Of a DNA stretch of 64,000 nucleotides, positions 50,078 through 57,561 are shown piece after piece. The notes beneath the pieces are model-generated. The model saw nothing but the letters and a program-made list of their open reading frames with translations, was not told where the DNA came from and did not search any database. The position numbers were made by a program, and so were the translations under genes. The first letter of the stretch is position 1, and each line of letters opens with the position of its first letter. The stretch spans positions 1 through 64,000 of the forward strand of contig CAYFYJ010000009.1 in the NCBI GenBank assembly GCA_964347415.1, written 5' to 3'. Source of the DNA: CAYFYJ01 sp964347415. Its GTDB lineage: Archaea > Aenigmatarchaeota > Aenigmatarchaeia > CG10238-14.

Positions 50078-50983
50078 ATGTTGGAAGATTTTATAGACAT
50101 ACTGCTTAGACCGAAAGAATTTTTTGAAGATGCTGGTCCACAAGACTATTTTCTCCTCTGCAGGTTTTGGGTAATAATGTCCTTTGTTCCGGCCGTAGAA
50201 TTCGCTATAATCGCTTTCTTCTCTAAAATTCCGATAAACATTCCTTTTGCGACAACTGGTATTGTCTTGGCAATTATAATTTTCATCACTTCATTTCTGT
50301 CCTTAGCTAGTGGAGGATTGGTTCTCAGCTTCATTTATGCAGGGATAATTCATATGGTTTGTCGTTTGTTTGGATGTAGAGGATTCAAGAAAACGCTAAC
50401 ACCAGTAATAATCTCTAGCTTACCGAATCTTCTAGCGGGATTTTGTCAACAGATGCTCTTCACTCTAGGAATTTCTTTCTTTTCCTCTCTCTTCGCTGAT
50501 TATATGATTTTCATAATATTTTTACTGTCTGTTACAGCTGTCTTATGGTTCTGGTCTCTGATAATAAACATAATCGGGATAGCCACGTTACATAACATTT
50601 CTGCGGTTAAAGCGACAGTATCTGTTTTTATCATTCCTTTGATAATTGTTTTGAGCATCGGGGCTTTCTTGACTGACATGTCTCTGACGTATGTTAAAGA
50701 AATCTTAACTTCTAGAGCATCTGCAATTTCTATCAATGCGTATTGTATGAACGGGGATATAGTGATAAATCTATTTAATGGTAGAAATGATGCCATGAGT
50801 GGTGACTCAATAAAAGTTTTTATTGACGATGTTGATGATAGTGTATACTTCAATTTCGGTACTATCGCACCTGAGACATCGAAAGAAGCCATAGATTTTA
50901 AACTCGATATGTATTCTGCAGGAAAGCATAAGGTAGAAGTTAAATATCGTAGTAGTATTGCTGGTGCGATTGTTGAGTGCTAA
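50078..50983 (+). CDS. Yip1-like membrane protein
   Basis: 301 residues with about five transmembrane segments: start LEDFIDILLRPKEFFEDAGP (the Yip1-family PxxFF region), hydrophobic segments between about 27 and 210, then a soluble C-terminal domain (about 215-301, NLFNGRNDAMSGDSIKVFID) that could be a beta-rich extracytoplasmic part. Function unknown. 3' overlap of four bases with the convergent OTC gene. Confidence 0.75.
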   Translation: MLEDFIDILLRPKEFFEDAGPQDYFLLCRFWVIMSFVPAVEFAIIAFFSKIPINIPFATTGIVLAIIIFITSFLSLASGGLVLSFIYAGIIHMVCRLFGCRGFKKTLTPVIISSLPNLLAGFCQQMLFTLGISFFSSLFADYMIFIIFLLSVTAVLWFWSLIINIIGIATLHNISAVKATVSVFIIPLIIVLSIGAFLTDMSLTYVKEILTSRASAISINAYCMNGDIVINLFNGRNDAMSGDSIKVFIDDVDDSVYFNFGTIAPETSKEAIDFKLDMYSAGKHKVEVKYRSSIAGAIVEC

Positions 50984-51912
50984 TATAAAACCCTAATTTT
51001 GGGGCCCAGCATTTTATCTAATAATGCTTTCTGAGTATGTAATCTATTCTCAGCCTGGTCAAACACAATGGATTTTGGTCCATCGATGACTTCAGGCGTT
51101 ACTTCCTCTCCTCTATGAGCAGGTAAACAATGCATATAAATAGCATCATTTGCAGCCAGTTTAAAAAGTTTGTTAGTAACTTGATACTTTGGTATGAACA
51201 CTTTTAGTCTCTTTGATTTTTCTTTCTCGTCACCCATACTGATGAAGGTGTCGTTGTAGATTATATTTGCATTTTTTACTGCTGTTTTGGGTTCTGTCGT
51301 GATAACAACTTTTGATTTTGTAATTTTGGAATAATCTTTTGCCATTCTGACTATTTGTTTATTCGGTTCATATCCTTTAGGCGAAGCAACAGAAATATCC
51401 ATGCCAACTTTAGCACAGCCTAGGAGTAAAGAGTTACAGACGTTATTACCATCCCCGACATAAGCCAATTTTAAGCCTTTAAAATCCCCAAACTTTTCTT
51501 TGATAGTGAAAAGGTCTGACAAGATTTGGCAAGGATGGGTTAAATCACTTAGAGCATTGACAACATTTTTATTCATAGATTTTGACATTATCTCCAACGT
51601 TTTGTGGGAAAAAACTCTTGCGACGACAGCATCAACATATCTATCCAACACTTTCGCAGTATCTTCTATGGTTTCTCCTCTGGCCAATTGACTCGTTGAT
51701 TTATCCATGTAGATACTCCCCCCGCCCATCTGTTGAATCCCAGTCTCAAAAGAAAGCCTAGTTCTGGTCGATGATTTTTCGAACAATAAACAAAATACTT
51801 TACCCTTTAAAAGATTGTTAATAGGATTTTTCTTTAATTTTTCAGACAATTCAAGGATTTCAAGGATTTCCCCTCTTTTAAGATCATCAAGAGTCAATAG
51901 ATCTTTCTTCAT
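50980..51912 (-). CDS. argF: ornithine carbamoyltransferase
   Basis: Transfers carbamoyl groups between carbamoyl phosphate and ornithine/citrulline. Family motifs: carbamoyl phosphate loop EKSSTRTRLSFETG (about 45-58), SLARGE-like STSQLARGETIEDT, HPCQ (about 127-130, LTHPCQILSD) and ornithine/catalytic HCLPAHRGEEV (about 262-272), plus FDQAENRLHTQKA. 310 residues. With the carbamate kinase just upstream on the same strand, it fits the catabolic arginine or citrulline route (citrulline to ornithine and carbamoyl phosphate, then ATP). The SMG loop reads DTFISMGDE. Confidence 0.92.
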   Translation of the reverse strand: MKKDLLTLDDLKRGEILEILELSEKLKKNPINNLLKGKVFCLLFEKSSTRTRLSFETGIQQMGGGSIYMDKSTSQLARGETIEDTAKVLDRYVDAVVARVFSHKTLEIMSKSMNKNVVNALSDLTHPCQILSDLFTIKEKFGDFKGLKLAYVGDGNNVCNSLLLGCAKVGMDISVASPKGYEPNKQIVRMAKDYSKITKSKVVITTEPKTAVKNANIIYNDTFISMGDEKEKSKRLKVFIPKYQVTNKLFKLAANDAIYMHCLPAHRGEEVTPEVIDGPKSIVFDQAENRLHTQKALLDKMLGPKIRVLY

Positions 51913-51984
51913 TTTACCCCCTCCATTTTTTAATTCTTTGAATAATTTTTTTTAATAAGAATTCGTTTGTCCAAAATATGTTTT

Positions 51985-52878
51985 TCAATAACGAGTTATT
52001 ATAGTACCTGCTTTATTCTTCAACGCCTTCTCTAACGATAGTAATTCTGTGATGATGACTCTCTTTCCACCTTTTTTTAAGAATTCTATACTAGCTTCAA
52101 TCTTGGGTTTCATCGATCCCTCTTTGAAATGCCCCTGTTTAAGGTATTTCATCGCTTCCTCGACTATAATTTTTTTAAGAGGTTTTTGATTCTTTTTTCC
52201 ATAATTCAAGTAAACAGAATTAACATTAGTCAAAAGAATGAGAGTTTCGGCTTTAAGCTCGGTAGCAAGTTTTTGAGACGCATAATCTTTATCTATTACC
52301 GCTTCGATTCCAATTAACTTTCTTTTTTTCAGAACTACTGGTATTCCTCCTCCACCACAAGCTATCACGATTATACCTTTTTTAACCAAATTCTTAATCC
52401 CTCCCAATTCTATTATTTTCCTTGGTTTGGGTGATGGAACAACTTTCCTCCAACCCTCTTCTTGTTTAGTCATGTTCTTAAAGATTTTCCTAGGATAATA
52501 AGGACCAATAGGTTTTGTAGGTTTTTTGAAAGCTGGGTCTTTTCTATTCACTAATACTTGAGTCATTACTGTGGTAACCGGTTTTTTCAATTCATTCCTT
52601 AAGTTTATCTGCAGAAAATAGCCAATCTGACCTTGAGTCATGGCATCACAAACATCCAAGGGCATTGAAGGAATTTTTTGTTTAGATCTTTCTTGTTGTA
52701 AGAGTAAATTACCAACTTGAGGACCATTTCCGTGTGTTATTACAATTCGATATTTTTTAAGAAGAACTCTTAATTGTTTTACAGTCTTGTTTATATTTTT
52801 CAGTTGTTGTTGAAAAGTTCCTTTTTCGTTTGACTTGAGAATGGCATTCCCCCCAAGAGCAATAACCGCAATCCTCAT
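51985..52878 (-). CDS. arcC: carbamate kinase
   Basis: Makes ATP from carbamoyl phosphate and ADP. N-terminal amino-acid-kinase motif MRIAVIALGGNAILKS, VITHGNGPQVGNLLLQQERS (about 46-65), the DVCDAMTQGQIGYFLQINLR segment, and IACGGGGIPVV at about 170. The 297-residue length is normal. The OTC gene follows 72 bases downstream on the same strand. This is the last step of the arginine deiminase pathway; no active deiminase is visible in the window. Confidence 0.93.
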   Translation of the reverse strand: MRIAVIALGGNAILKSNEKGTFQQQLKNINKTVKQLRVLLKKYRIVITHGNGPQVGNLLLQQERSKQKIPSMPLDVCDAMTQGQIGYFLQINLRNELKKPVTTVMTQVLVNRKDPAFKKPTKPIGPYYPRKIFKNMTKQEEGWRKVVPSPKPRKIIELGGIKNLVKKGIIVIACGGGGIPVVLKKRKLIGIEAVIDKDYASQKLATELKAETLILLTNVNSVYLNYGKKNQKPLKKIIVEEAMKYLKQGHFKEGSMKPKIEASIEFLKKGGKRVIITELLSLEKALKNKAGTIITRY

Positions 52879-52948
52879 AAAATAGTTTTGTCTTTGTCAA
52901 ATAAATTATTTAGTTCTTTAACGCAAATTAGAATTAGGGGGTGTTTGA

Positions 52949-53386
52949 TTGGCTAAAGCTTGGAAGATAATTGCAGCAGCTATAGTTTATGTGATAATAT
53001 CGCAAGTGGTTCGTACTGTAGAATCTATGATGACTATGGACTATTACATAGATGAGACATATTTTTCAGTGTGGAGTAAAATAATGATGCCGGGACCTGG
53101 AGCGCCACCTACTGAGTTTTACATAATCTCTATAATTTTTGCTTTTATTGGGGGCTTAATCTTTGCAGGTGCCTACACTATTATCACCAAAGGTATTCCA
53201 GGTAAGACTGTCGTTAAGAAGGGTATCAACTACGGATTACTGATATGGCTCGTTGCAGGCATTCCATTTGGTTTAGGTTTGATTTTACTGATAAACTTAC
53301 CTTACGACTTGATAGCAATATGGACAGTGACATCATTGATAGTATATTTGCTAGCCGGAGCTGCTACTGCTAAAATTGTCAAGTAA
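52949..53386 (+). CDS. four-pass membrane protein, unknown
   Basis: 145 residues from a TTG at 52949 preceded by a GGGGGTG-like site. About four hydrophobic segments (8-22, 50-70, 88-107, 115-138) with short loops (SMMTMDYYIDETYFSVWSKI). Not recognised. 3' end overlaps the convergent 66-residue gene by eight bases. Confidence 0.65.
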   Translation: MAKAWKIIAAAIVYVIISQVVRTVESMMTMDYYIDETYFSVWSKIMMPGPGAPPTEFYIISIIFAFIGGLIFAGAYTIITKGIPGKTVVKKGINYGLLIWLVAGIPFGLGLILLINLPYDLIAIWTVTSLIVYLLAGAATAKIVK

Positions 53387-53579
53387 TTTTTTTCTTTTTT
53401 TCTTCAGGCCTAATACTCTGTAACAGAAGTGGAAGTCCACATAGTGTTATTACTAACCCAAAACCGATTCCTCTTGGTCTCGGCCCGATAAAACTTCCTG
53501 TTATCGATGGGTATCCTCCCTCCAAAAATATTCCTAAGAAGATTAAAATCATGCCCAGAGTAAAATATCTCATCTTCAT
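53379..53579 (-). CDS. small two-segment membrane protein
   Basis: 66 residues starting MKMRYFTLGMILIFLGIFLE, with two hydrophobic segments around a short loop (GGYPSITGSFIGPRPRG) and a charged end (RPEEKKKKIT). The longer open frame upstream (to 53870) is a shadow of the spoIIM-like gene, so the ATG at 53579 is used. It starts six bases after the spoIIM-like stop, so both are likely one operon. Confidence 0.65.
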   Translation of the reverse strand: MKMRYFTLGMILIFLGIFLEGGYPSITGSFIGPRPRGIGFGLVITLCGLPLLLQSIRPEEKKKKIT

Positions 53580-53584
53580 ATTAT

Positions 53585-54367
53585 CTAAATCATGATTATC
53601 GTTGTTTCTATTATTCCGCCAATTATTAAGAAAATGAAAGCAATGGCCAATAATTTCATAGAATCTTGAATTATATCCCAAAATTTCACAGATTTTCTTC
53701 TTGTCACTGCAGCAGATACGAGCCCACCAGCTATAGCCCCTATAAAATATGCGCCTATTTCGAATGTTCCATGAGGTATGAACATGAGAACTGCGGATGG
53801 TAGAGCTATGAGTCCACCTGAAGATTTGGCTATTAGACCTATCGCAGACGAGAGGACAGAAGCATTCCAAGCCAGTATGAAAATGGCTCCGGAACCGAAC
53901 AGGAAAGAGAATAAGAATGAGAGTGTTAAAACACTGGAGTTGTTGGCGAATATTTCTACGAACTTGTTACCAAAATCAAACCTTCCTCTTATCAAGTTGA
54001 CTTCATTTATCTGATCGGAAAAAACTTTTTCAACGACCGTATCAGGTAGAATAACAAAACTCAAAGACATCGCAATAATCATTCCTGAGAATAAGGCGAC
54101 ATAAGCAAAAATTATATCCCCGTAACGTTGAAAAAAAGTATGGGTGTCCATCATCTTTTCGTCTTCATGTGCCTCATACCTTAACAAACGGTTTATGAAT
54201 GGTAATGATGACAGAGTTATTATTATGACCGTAAACAAACCAGTAGACTGTGGGAAGATGCTATAAGCAACGAACAGAGATATTAAAGAAATAACGATAC
54301 CGAGACCAAAAGCTTTGAGCGGGTCTTTCAATATTTCTTTAGTTCCTGCTATCCTGTCTAAAACCAT
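53585..54367 (-). CDS. SpoIIM/DUF95-family membrane protein
   Basis: 260 residues with about five transmembrane segments. The family motif PHGTFEIGAYFIGAIAGG (about 197-214) is conserved in SpoIIM-like proteins. In sporulating bacteria SpoIIM remodels envelope at the septum; in archaea the role is unknown. A short membrane protein follows in the same direction. Confidence 0.8.
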   Translation of the reverse strand: MVLDRIAGTKEILKDPLKAFGLGIVISLISLFVAYSIFPQSTGLFTVIIITLSSLPFINRLLRYEAHEDEKMMDTHTFFQRYGDIIFAYVALFSGMIIAMSLSFVILPDTVVEKVFSDQINEVNLIRGRFDFGNKFVEIFANNSSVLTLSFLFSFLFGSGAIFILAWNASVLSSAIGLIAKSSGGLIALPSAVLMFIPHGTFEIGAYFIGAIAGGLVSAAVTRRKSVKFWDIIQDSMKLLAIAFIFLIIGGIIETTIIMI

Positions 54368-54393
54368 CCTATCTAAATAAATTAGGGAAAAAG

Positions 54394-54404
54394 AGTATAA
54401 ATTA
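54394..54404 (+). promoter_or_regulatory. TATA-like box for tRNA-Ser
   Basis: AGTATAAATTA is centred about 28 bases upstream of the tRNA-Ser 5' end at 54429, the expected distance for an archaeal tRNA promoter. Confidence 0.5.
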
Positions 54405-54428
54405 CTTAACTAGATTATTTATTTAAGT

Positions 54429-54570
54429 GCCGGGATGGCAGAATCTGGTTAATGCGCTCGGCTCGAGCGCTCGATGATGAACCCTGAGGTATCTGATAAG
54501 TGATGATACAATGGAGATCAGAGAAACCGAGTGCCCTTTGGGCTTGTGAGTTCAAATCTCACTCCCGGCG
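54429..54570 (+). tRNA. tRNA-Ser (anticodon CGA), with intron
   Basis: Class II tRNA. Acceptor stem GCCGGGA (54429-54435) pairs with TCCCGGC (54563-54569); discriminator G at 54570, the Ser identity base. D arm 54438-54455. Anticodon stem CTCGG (54457-54461) pairs with CCGAG (54527-54531). The mature loop CTCGAGA gives anticodon CGA when positions 54468-54525 are removed. Long variable arm GCCC-TTT-GGGC (54533-54543) and T arm GTGAG/CTCAC (54546-54562) around TTCAAAT. The intron after position 37 is canonical. The intron also looks like a C/D guide RNA. Confidence 0.93.
54468..54525 (+). ncRNA. tRNA-Ser intron with C/D box guide RNA layout
   Basis: The 58-nt intron has, in order: box C ATGATGA (54474-54480), 12-nt guide (54481-54492), box D' CTGA (54493-54496), 3-nt spacer, box C' GTGATGA (54500-54506), 12-nt guide (54507-54518) and D-like CAGA (54519-54522). 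This matches archaeal dual-guide C/D sRNAs except for the second base of the final D box. A similar arrangement is known for the archaeal tRNA-Trp intron. By the N plus five rule the methylated base would be a C for each guide. A three-A bulge (54524-54526) beside CTC/GAG pairing fits a splicing bulge. Confidence 0.7.
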
Positions 54571-54584
54571 TCATTAATGGATGA

Positions 54585-54658
54585 GCGTCAATGGTCCAGC
54601 CTGGTTAAGACTCGAGCTTCCCAAGCTTGCAACGCGGGTTCGAATCCCGCTTGGCGCA
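54585..54658 (+). tRNA. tRNA-Gly (anticodon CCC)
   Basis: Acceptor GCGTCAA with TTGGCGC (one G-T wobble), D arm, anticodon stem CGAGC/GCTTG (with a G-T pair) around TTCCCAA giving anticodon CCC, T arm CGGG-type with TTCGAAT, discriminator A. 74 nt, no intron. It follows tRNA-Ser by 14 bases and may be cotranscribed with it. Confidence 0.95.
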
Positions 54659-54709
54659 TTAAAAATCTTTATAAATCTATACTCTGATTATTTACGAGAG
54701 GTGTAGCGA

Positions 54710-55075
54710 ATGACTAAGCGCACCGGACCAACAAATCCGTTACTAAAAGCGTTAATAGAAGATTTGAAGAAAAAATCGATAGAAAAACAAAACAATTTTC
54801 TAAAAGACATAGCTGAAAAACTCAACAAACCTAGAAGACAGAGGGTAGAAGTCAACATTGCTCACATCGAAAGATACGCAAAGAAGAACGAAACGATAAT
54901 CGTTCCTGGAGTTGTCTTAGGCTACGGAGAGTTAACCAAGCCTTTAACAATCAGTGCATGGAAATTTTCTAAACCTGCAAAACAAAAAATAGAAAATATT
55001 AAAGGTAAAGCCATATCGATCGAAGAGTTGGTTAGTAAAAATCCAAGAGGAACTAAAATAAAAATATTGTGTTGA
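54710..55075 (+). CDS. rpl18e: 50S ribosomal protein L18e (eL18)
   Basis: Archaeal/eukaryotic large-subunit protein, 121 residues. Start MTKRTGPTNPLLKALIEDLK; RVEVNIAHIERYAKKNETII and VPGVVLGYGELTKPLTISAW are characteristic. Preceded by a TATA-like CTTTATAAATC (about 54666-54676) and GAGGTG ribosome binding site. It starts the conserved archaeal L18e-L13-S9-RpoN run. L13 begins just after its stop. Confidence 0.95.
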   Translation: MTKRTGPTNPLLKALIEDLKKKSIEKQNNFLKDIAEKLNKPRRQRVEVNIAHIERYAKKNETIIVPGVVLGYGELTKPLTISAWKFSKPAKQKIENIKGKAISIEELVSKNPRGTKIKILC

Positions 55076-55077
55076 AC

Positions 55078-55500
55078 ATGAAAATTTACGATGCGACAGG
55101 TCAAATAATGGGAAGGTTTGCGACAAGAATCGCAAAAGAATTGCTTACAGGTGAGAACATAGGAATAGTTAATTGTGAAAAAGCTGTGATTTCTGGTAAT
55201 CCTAAAACGACTGAAAAACATTACTTTGAAAGAAGGCAAAGAGGTGATCCAATCCATGGTCCTTTTTATCCAAGAACGCCCGATGGGATAGTGAGAAGAA
55301 CTATAAGAGGTATGCTTCCATCCCATAAGCCAAAGGGTAGAGAAGCCTTCAGAAGATTAAAGGTTCATATCGGAATTCCTGAAGAATTCAAAAAAGAAAA
55401 ATTCATAAAAATCAAAGAGTTTGATGTTAATAAACTTAAGTGTAAAAGTATTAGTGTTGGAGATTTATCAATAGCTTTAGGAGCCAAGAAAAGATGGTAA
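55078..55500 (+). CDS. rpl13: 50S ribosomal protein L13 (uL13)
   Basis: About 140 residues. MKIYDATGQIMGRFATRIAK, NCEKAVISGNPKTTEKHYFE and RRTIRGMLPSHKPKGREAFR identify L13. GTG at 55069 is in frame, but ATG at 55078 gives the family start. The 3' end overlaps S9 by seven bases. Confidence 0.95.
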   Translation: MKIYDATGQIMGRFATRIAKELLTGENIGIVNCEKAVISGNPKTTEKHYFERRQRGDPIHGPFYPRTPDGIVRRTIRGMLPSHKPKGREAFRRLKVHIGIPEEFKKEKFIKIKEFDVNKLKCKSISVGDLSIALGAKKRW

Positions 55501-55925
55501 ATAAAGAAACGCCAAAAAAGGATAGGGTTGTAATAACGACAGGGAAGAGAAAAACTGCCGTAGCAAGAGCTAGAATAAAACCTGGTTTGGGTAAAGTTAC
55601 GATTAATAATATCCCTTTGGATTTGTGGCAACCAGAATATGCAAGAATTAAAATTAGAGAACCGTTACTACTTGCAAACGAACTTAGTCAGAAAGTGGAC
55701 ATCAAAATTAATGTCAGGAGTGGCGGGGTATCGTCACAGCCTGATGCTATCAGACAAGCAATAGCAAAGGGTATAGTAGAGTTTTTTAACGATGAAAAAC
55801 TAAAAAAGATATACCTGAATCATGATAGAAATTTATTGGTTTATGATTCGAGAAGGACTGAACCACATAAACCTTCGAGGAGTAAGAAAGGAGCAAGAAG
55901 ACATAAACAAAGGAGTAAGAGATAA
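55494..55925 (+). CDS. rps9: 30S ribosomal protein S9 (uS9)
   Basis: 143 residues with TTGKRKTAVARARIKPGLGK near the N-terminus, VRSGGVSSQPDAIRQAIAKG in the middle and the basic C-terminal tail (RRTEPHKPSRSKKGARRHKQ) that reaches the P-site tRNA. The final Arg codon is followed at once by the RpoN ATG. Confidence 0.95.
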   Translation: MVNKETPKKDRVVITTGKRKTAVARARIKPGLGKVTINNIPLDLWQPEYARIKIREPLLLANELSQKVDIKINVRSGGVSSQPDAIRQAIAKGIVEFFNDEKLKKIYLNHDRNLLVYDSRRTEPHKPSRSKKGARRHKQRSKR

Positions 55926-56120
55926 ATGATAATCCCGGTAAGATGTTTTTCATGCGGTAAGGTCATAGGTCATTTGTATGAAGATTTTATGAGACGAGTC
56001 AAGACAGGGAAAGACCCGGCAAAGGTCTTGGATGATTTAGGCGTGGAAAGATACTGTTGTAGGGCTGTACTCTTAGGACATGTTGATTTGGTAAAGAAAA
56101 TATCTCAGTTCAAAGTCTGA
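55926..56120 (+). CDS. rpoN: DNA-directed RNA polymerase subunit N
   Basis: 64 residues; homologous to eukaryotic Rpb10. Zinc-binding motif CFSCG (residues 7-11) with CCR at residues 44-46; MIIPVRCFSCGKVIGHLYED is the family start. The gene is the last in the L18e-L13-S9 run. RpoK, often next in archaea, is 2.7 kb away at 58819. Confidence 0.95.
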   Translation: MIIPVRCFSCGKVIGHLYEDFMRRVKTGKDPAKVLDDLGVERYCCRAVLLGHVDLVKKISQFKV

Positions 56121-56307
56121 TGATAATAATCCATAACAGATGGGAAGATGAAGAAATAAAAGCCATTTGAGGACTACTGAGGTTACTTATTTTGTAAATA
56201 AATTGATCAGAATTAATTAACTTTCGTCAAATTGAAATACAATTAAGAAACGAAATGTAAGAAATTTAATAAAGAACTATATCCTTTGTCACATACCTAT
56301 AATCATC

Positions 56308-56484
56308 ATGGGGTTTGAGATGGAAAATGGATTTTTAAGGAGGGGGAGATGTTATAGCTGCAGTGGTAAGTTATGTTTGAATTGTCAGATACATATTGAT
56401 CGCGAGCCAGGTTACGCATGTAGAGATTGTGGATTATTAGTAAAAAAAATAGAATTACCTGAGGATAGTTTGGGAGTTGAGTGA
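56308..56484 (+). CDS. small zinc-finger protein
   Basis: 58 residues (ATG at 56308, or 56320 after GGTTTGAG). Three Cys pairs: CYSC at 15-18, CLNC (with Cys 23 and 26) and CACRDC-type Cys near the end (CRDC, 38-41), so one or two zinc ions may be bound. Not assigned. Together with the next gene it forms a run of small zinc proteins between RpoN and the GTPase operon. The 187-base gap upstream holds no other gene; AT-rich with TATA-like TTTAATAAAG at about 56270. Confidence 0.5.
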   Translation: MGFEMENGFLRRGRCYSCSGKLCLNCQIHIDREPGYACRDCGLLVKKIELPEDSLGVE

Positions 56485-56542
56485 AAGTTCAAGGGTTCCA
56501 GATTAGTAAGAACTAAATATTTAGTAGAGATAATACGGTATA

Positions 56543-56740
56543 ATGAAGAAAAAAGTTAAAGTTTGTCCCGTATGTGACAGTCGGGATATTAATTCAATGT
56601 ACACTGCATCCAAGTGGCATCAATCATGGGCATTCTTTAGAAACAAATGTAACAATTGTGGTTATATTGGTCCTATGACTGTTATGGTAAAGGAGGATGC
56701 GGATAAATTAAAAGTTTTAAAACCCAGAAAATCAAAATAA
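56543..56740 (+). CDS. small zinc-ribbon protein
   Basis: 65 residues. Cys pairs CPVC (8-11) and CNNC (36-39), separated by DSRDINSMYTASKWHQSWAF, form a classical zinc ribbon. The tail is lysine-rich. Likely nucleic-acid or protein binding; function unknown. Confidence 0.6.
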   Translation: MKKKVKVCPVCDSRDINSMYTASKWHQSWAFFRNKCNNCGYIGPMTVMVKEDADKLKVLKPRKSK

Positions 56741-56741
56741 C

Positions 56742-57089
56742 TTATTTCTTGAATTTCTCAAAAACAGAAGGTAGATGGATTAAATAGGCTTTGCCCTTCT
56801 CGTGTATGATCAGAGGCCTACCGTTCATCAAAGCATTTACGTTAATCGTATAAACTCCCTCTTTCAATGTTGTCACTGTTGCGATCTCAGGTATCTTAAT
56901 CCTCTTCCTTATCTCTCTCTCGAGTGTAGTCTTCTTTTCCTTAAGCTTCTTATTCATCTCCTCGAATCTTTCCAAATCTTCAAAGGAACGAAAGTACATG
57001 AAGAAAACTGAACCACAATTACAGCCTTTCAGGATTGATGGCTCATTATCCTCGTAAACAGCCCCACATCTCAAACATTTGTGCGCCAT
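56742..57089 (-). CDS. archaeal zinc-ribbon protein of the GTPase/DUF2073 operon
   Basis: 115 residues. N-terminal zinc ribbon CLRCG (5-9) and CNCGS (23-27), a coiled coil (about 38-65, LERFEEMNKKLKEKKTTLER), then a small domain (TVTTLKEGVYTINVNALMNG). It lies downstream of DUF2073 and the GTPase, a three-gene set seen together in many archaea. The role of this set is not established. Confidence 0.75.
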   Translation of the reverse strand: MAHKCLRCGAVYEDNEPSILKGCNCGSVFFMYFRSFEDLERFEEMNKKLKEKKTTLEREIRKRIKIPEIATVTTLKEGVYTINVNALMNGRPLIIHEKGKAYLIHLPSVFEKFKK

Positions 57090-57132
57090 GTTCTCACGTT
57101 TGCATATATTTGGGTATAAGAATAAATATCAA

Positions 57133-57561
57133 TTACATCTCAGTTAAGACAGAGAATGAATCGGGGTTTTTCCTTATGTTTTTAATGACTTTAGCCGGCC
57201 CTATGAGTGTTATCCCAGTTTTGAGTTTTGTTTTTGGTTGTTCACCAGTTATTCCAGACCATATGGATTTTGAGAGTTTTTCTCTGCCGTTCGATAAACT
57301 CTCGAAGAATTGTCCCCACCCTTTAACCTGTTTCTTCAAACTACAAACCTCTATCCCAGGAAAACCGTCGTCAACTCGTCGCATCGTCTCTCTTATCAGA
57401 TTCATCTCTTCGTCCGCAGTTAACACACCATTAACGACCAGGATGGAACCATCTTTAACCTTATTAAGAATGAAATTTATTCTTTTCTCATCTGTTTTAT
57501 TGTCAAGAGTAACAGAAGAAACAAAATCTATCTTCAGTTTCATCTTAGATTTTTTTTTCAT
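57133..57561 (-). CDS. DUF2073-family archaeal protein
   Basis: 142 residues. LKIDFVSSVTLDNKTDEKRI at the N-terminus and DDGFPGIEVCSLKKQVKGWG in the middle match DUF2073, a family restricted to archaea that is typically encoded next to an Era-like GTPase. It starts inside the GTPase stop (ATGA overlap), showing translational coupling. Function unknown. Confidence 0.82.
   Translation of the reverse strand: MKKKSKMKLKIDFVSSVTLDNKTDEKRINFILNKVKDGSILVVNGVLTADEEMNLIRETMRRVDDGFPGIEVCSLKKQVKGWGQFFESLSNGREKLSKSIWSGITGEQPKTKLKTGITLIGPAKVIKNIRKNPDSFSVLTEM

Noticed and set aside
53379..53386. Overlapping 3' ends of convergent genes (also at 33328-33344, 45395-45398, 50980-50983 and 16418-16428) as unusual structures.
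   Set aside because: Short stop-end overlaps are common in compact archaeal genomes and need no special explanation.
53580..53870. Upstream part of the long open frame that contains the 66-residue membrane protein.
   Set aside because: It lies inside the SpoIIM-like gene in another frame, with Cys/Arg/Ser-rich nonsense composition; only the part after ATG 53579 is protein-like.
56118..56180. Possible C/D box RNA after rpoN: TGATGA, CAGA, AGATGA and CTGA in series.
   Set aside because: The second guide space would be about 25 nt instead of 12 and two of four boxes are off consensus; the first overlaps the rpoN stop. Not supported.
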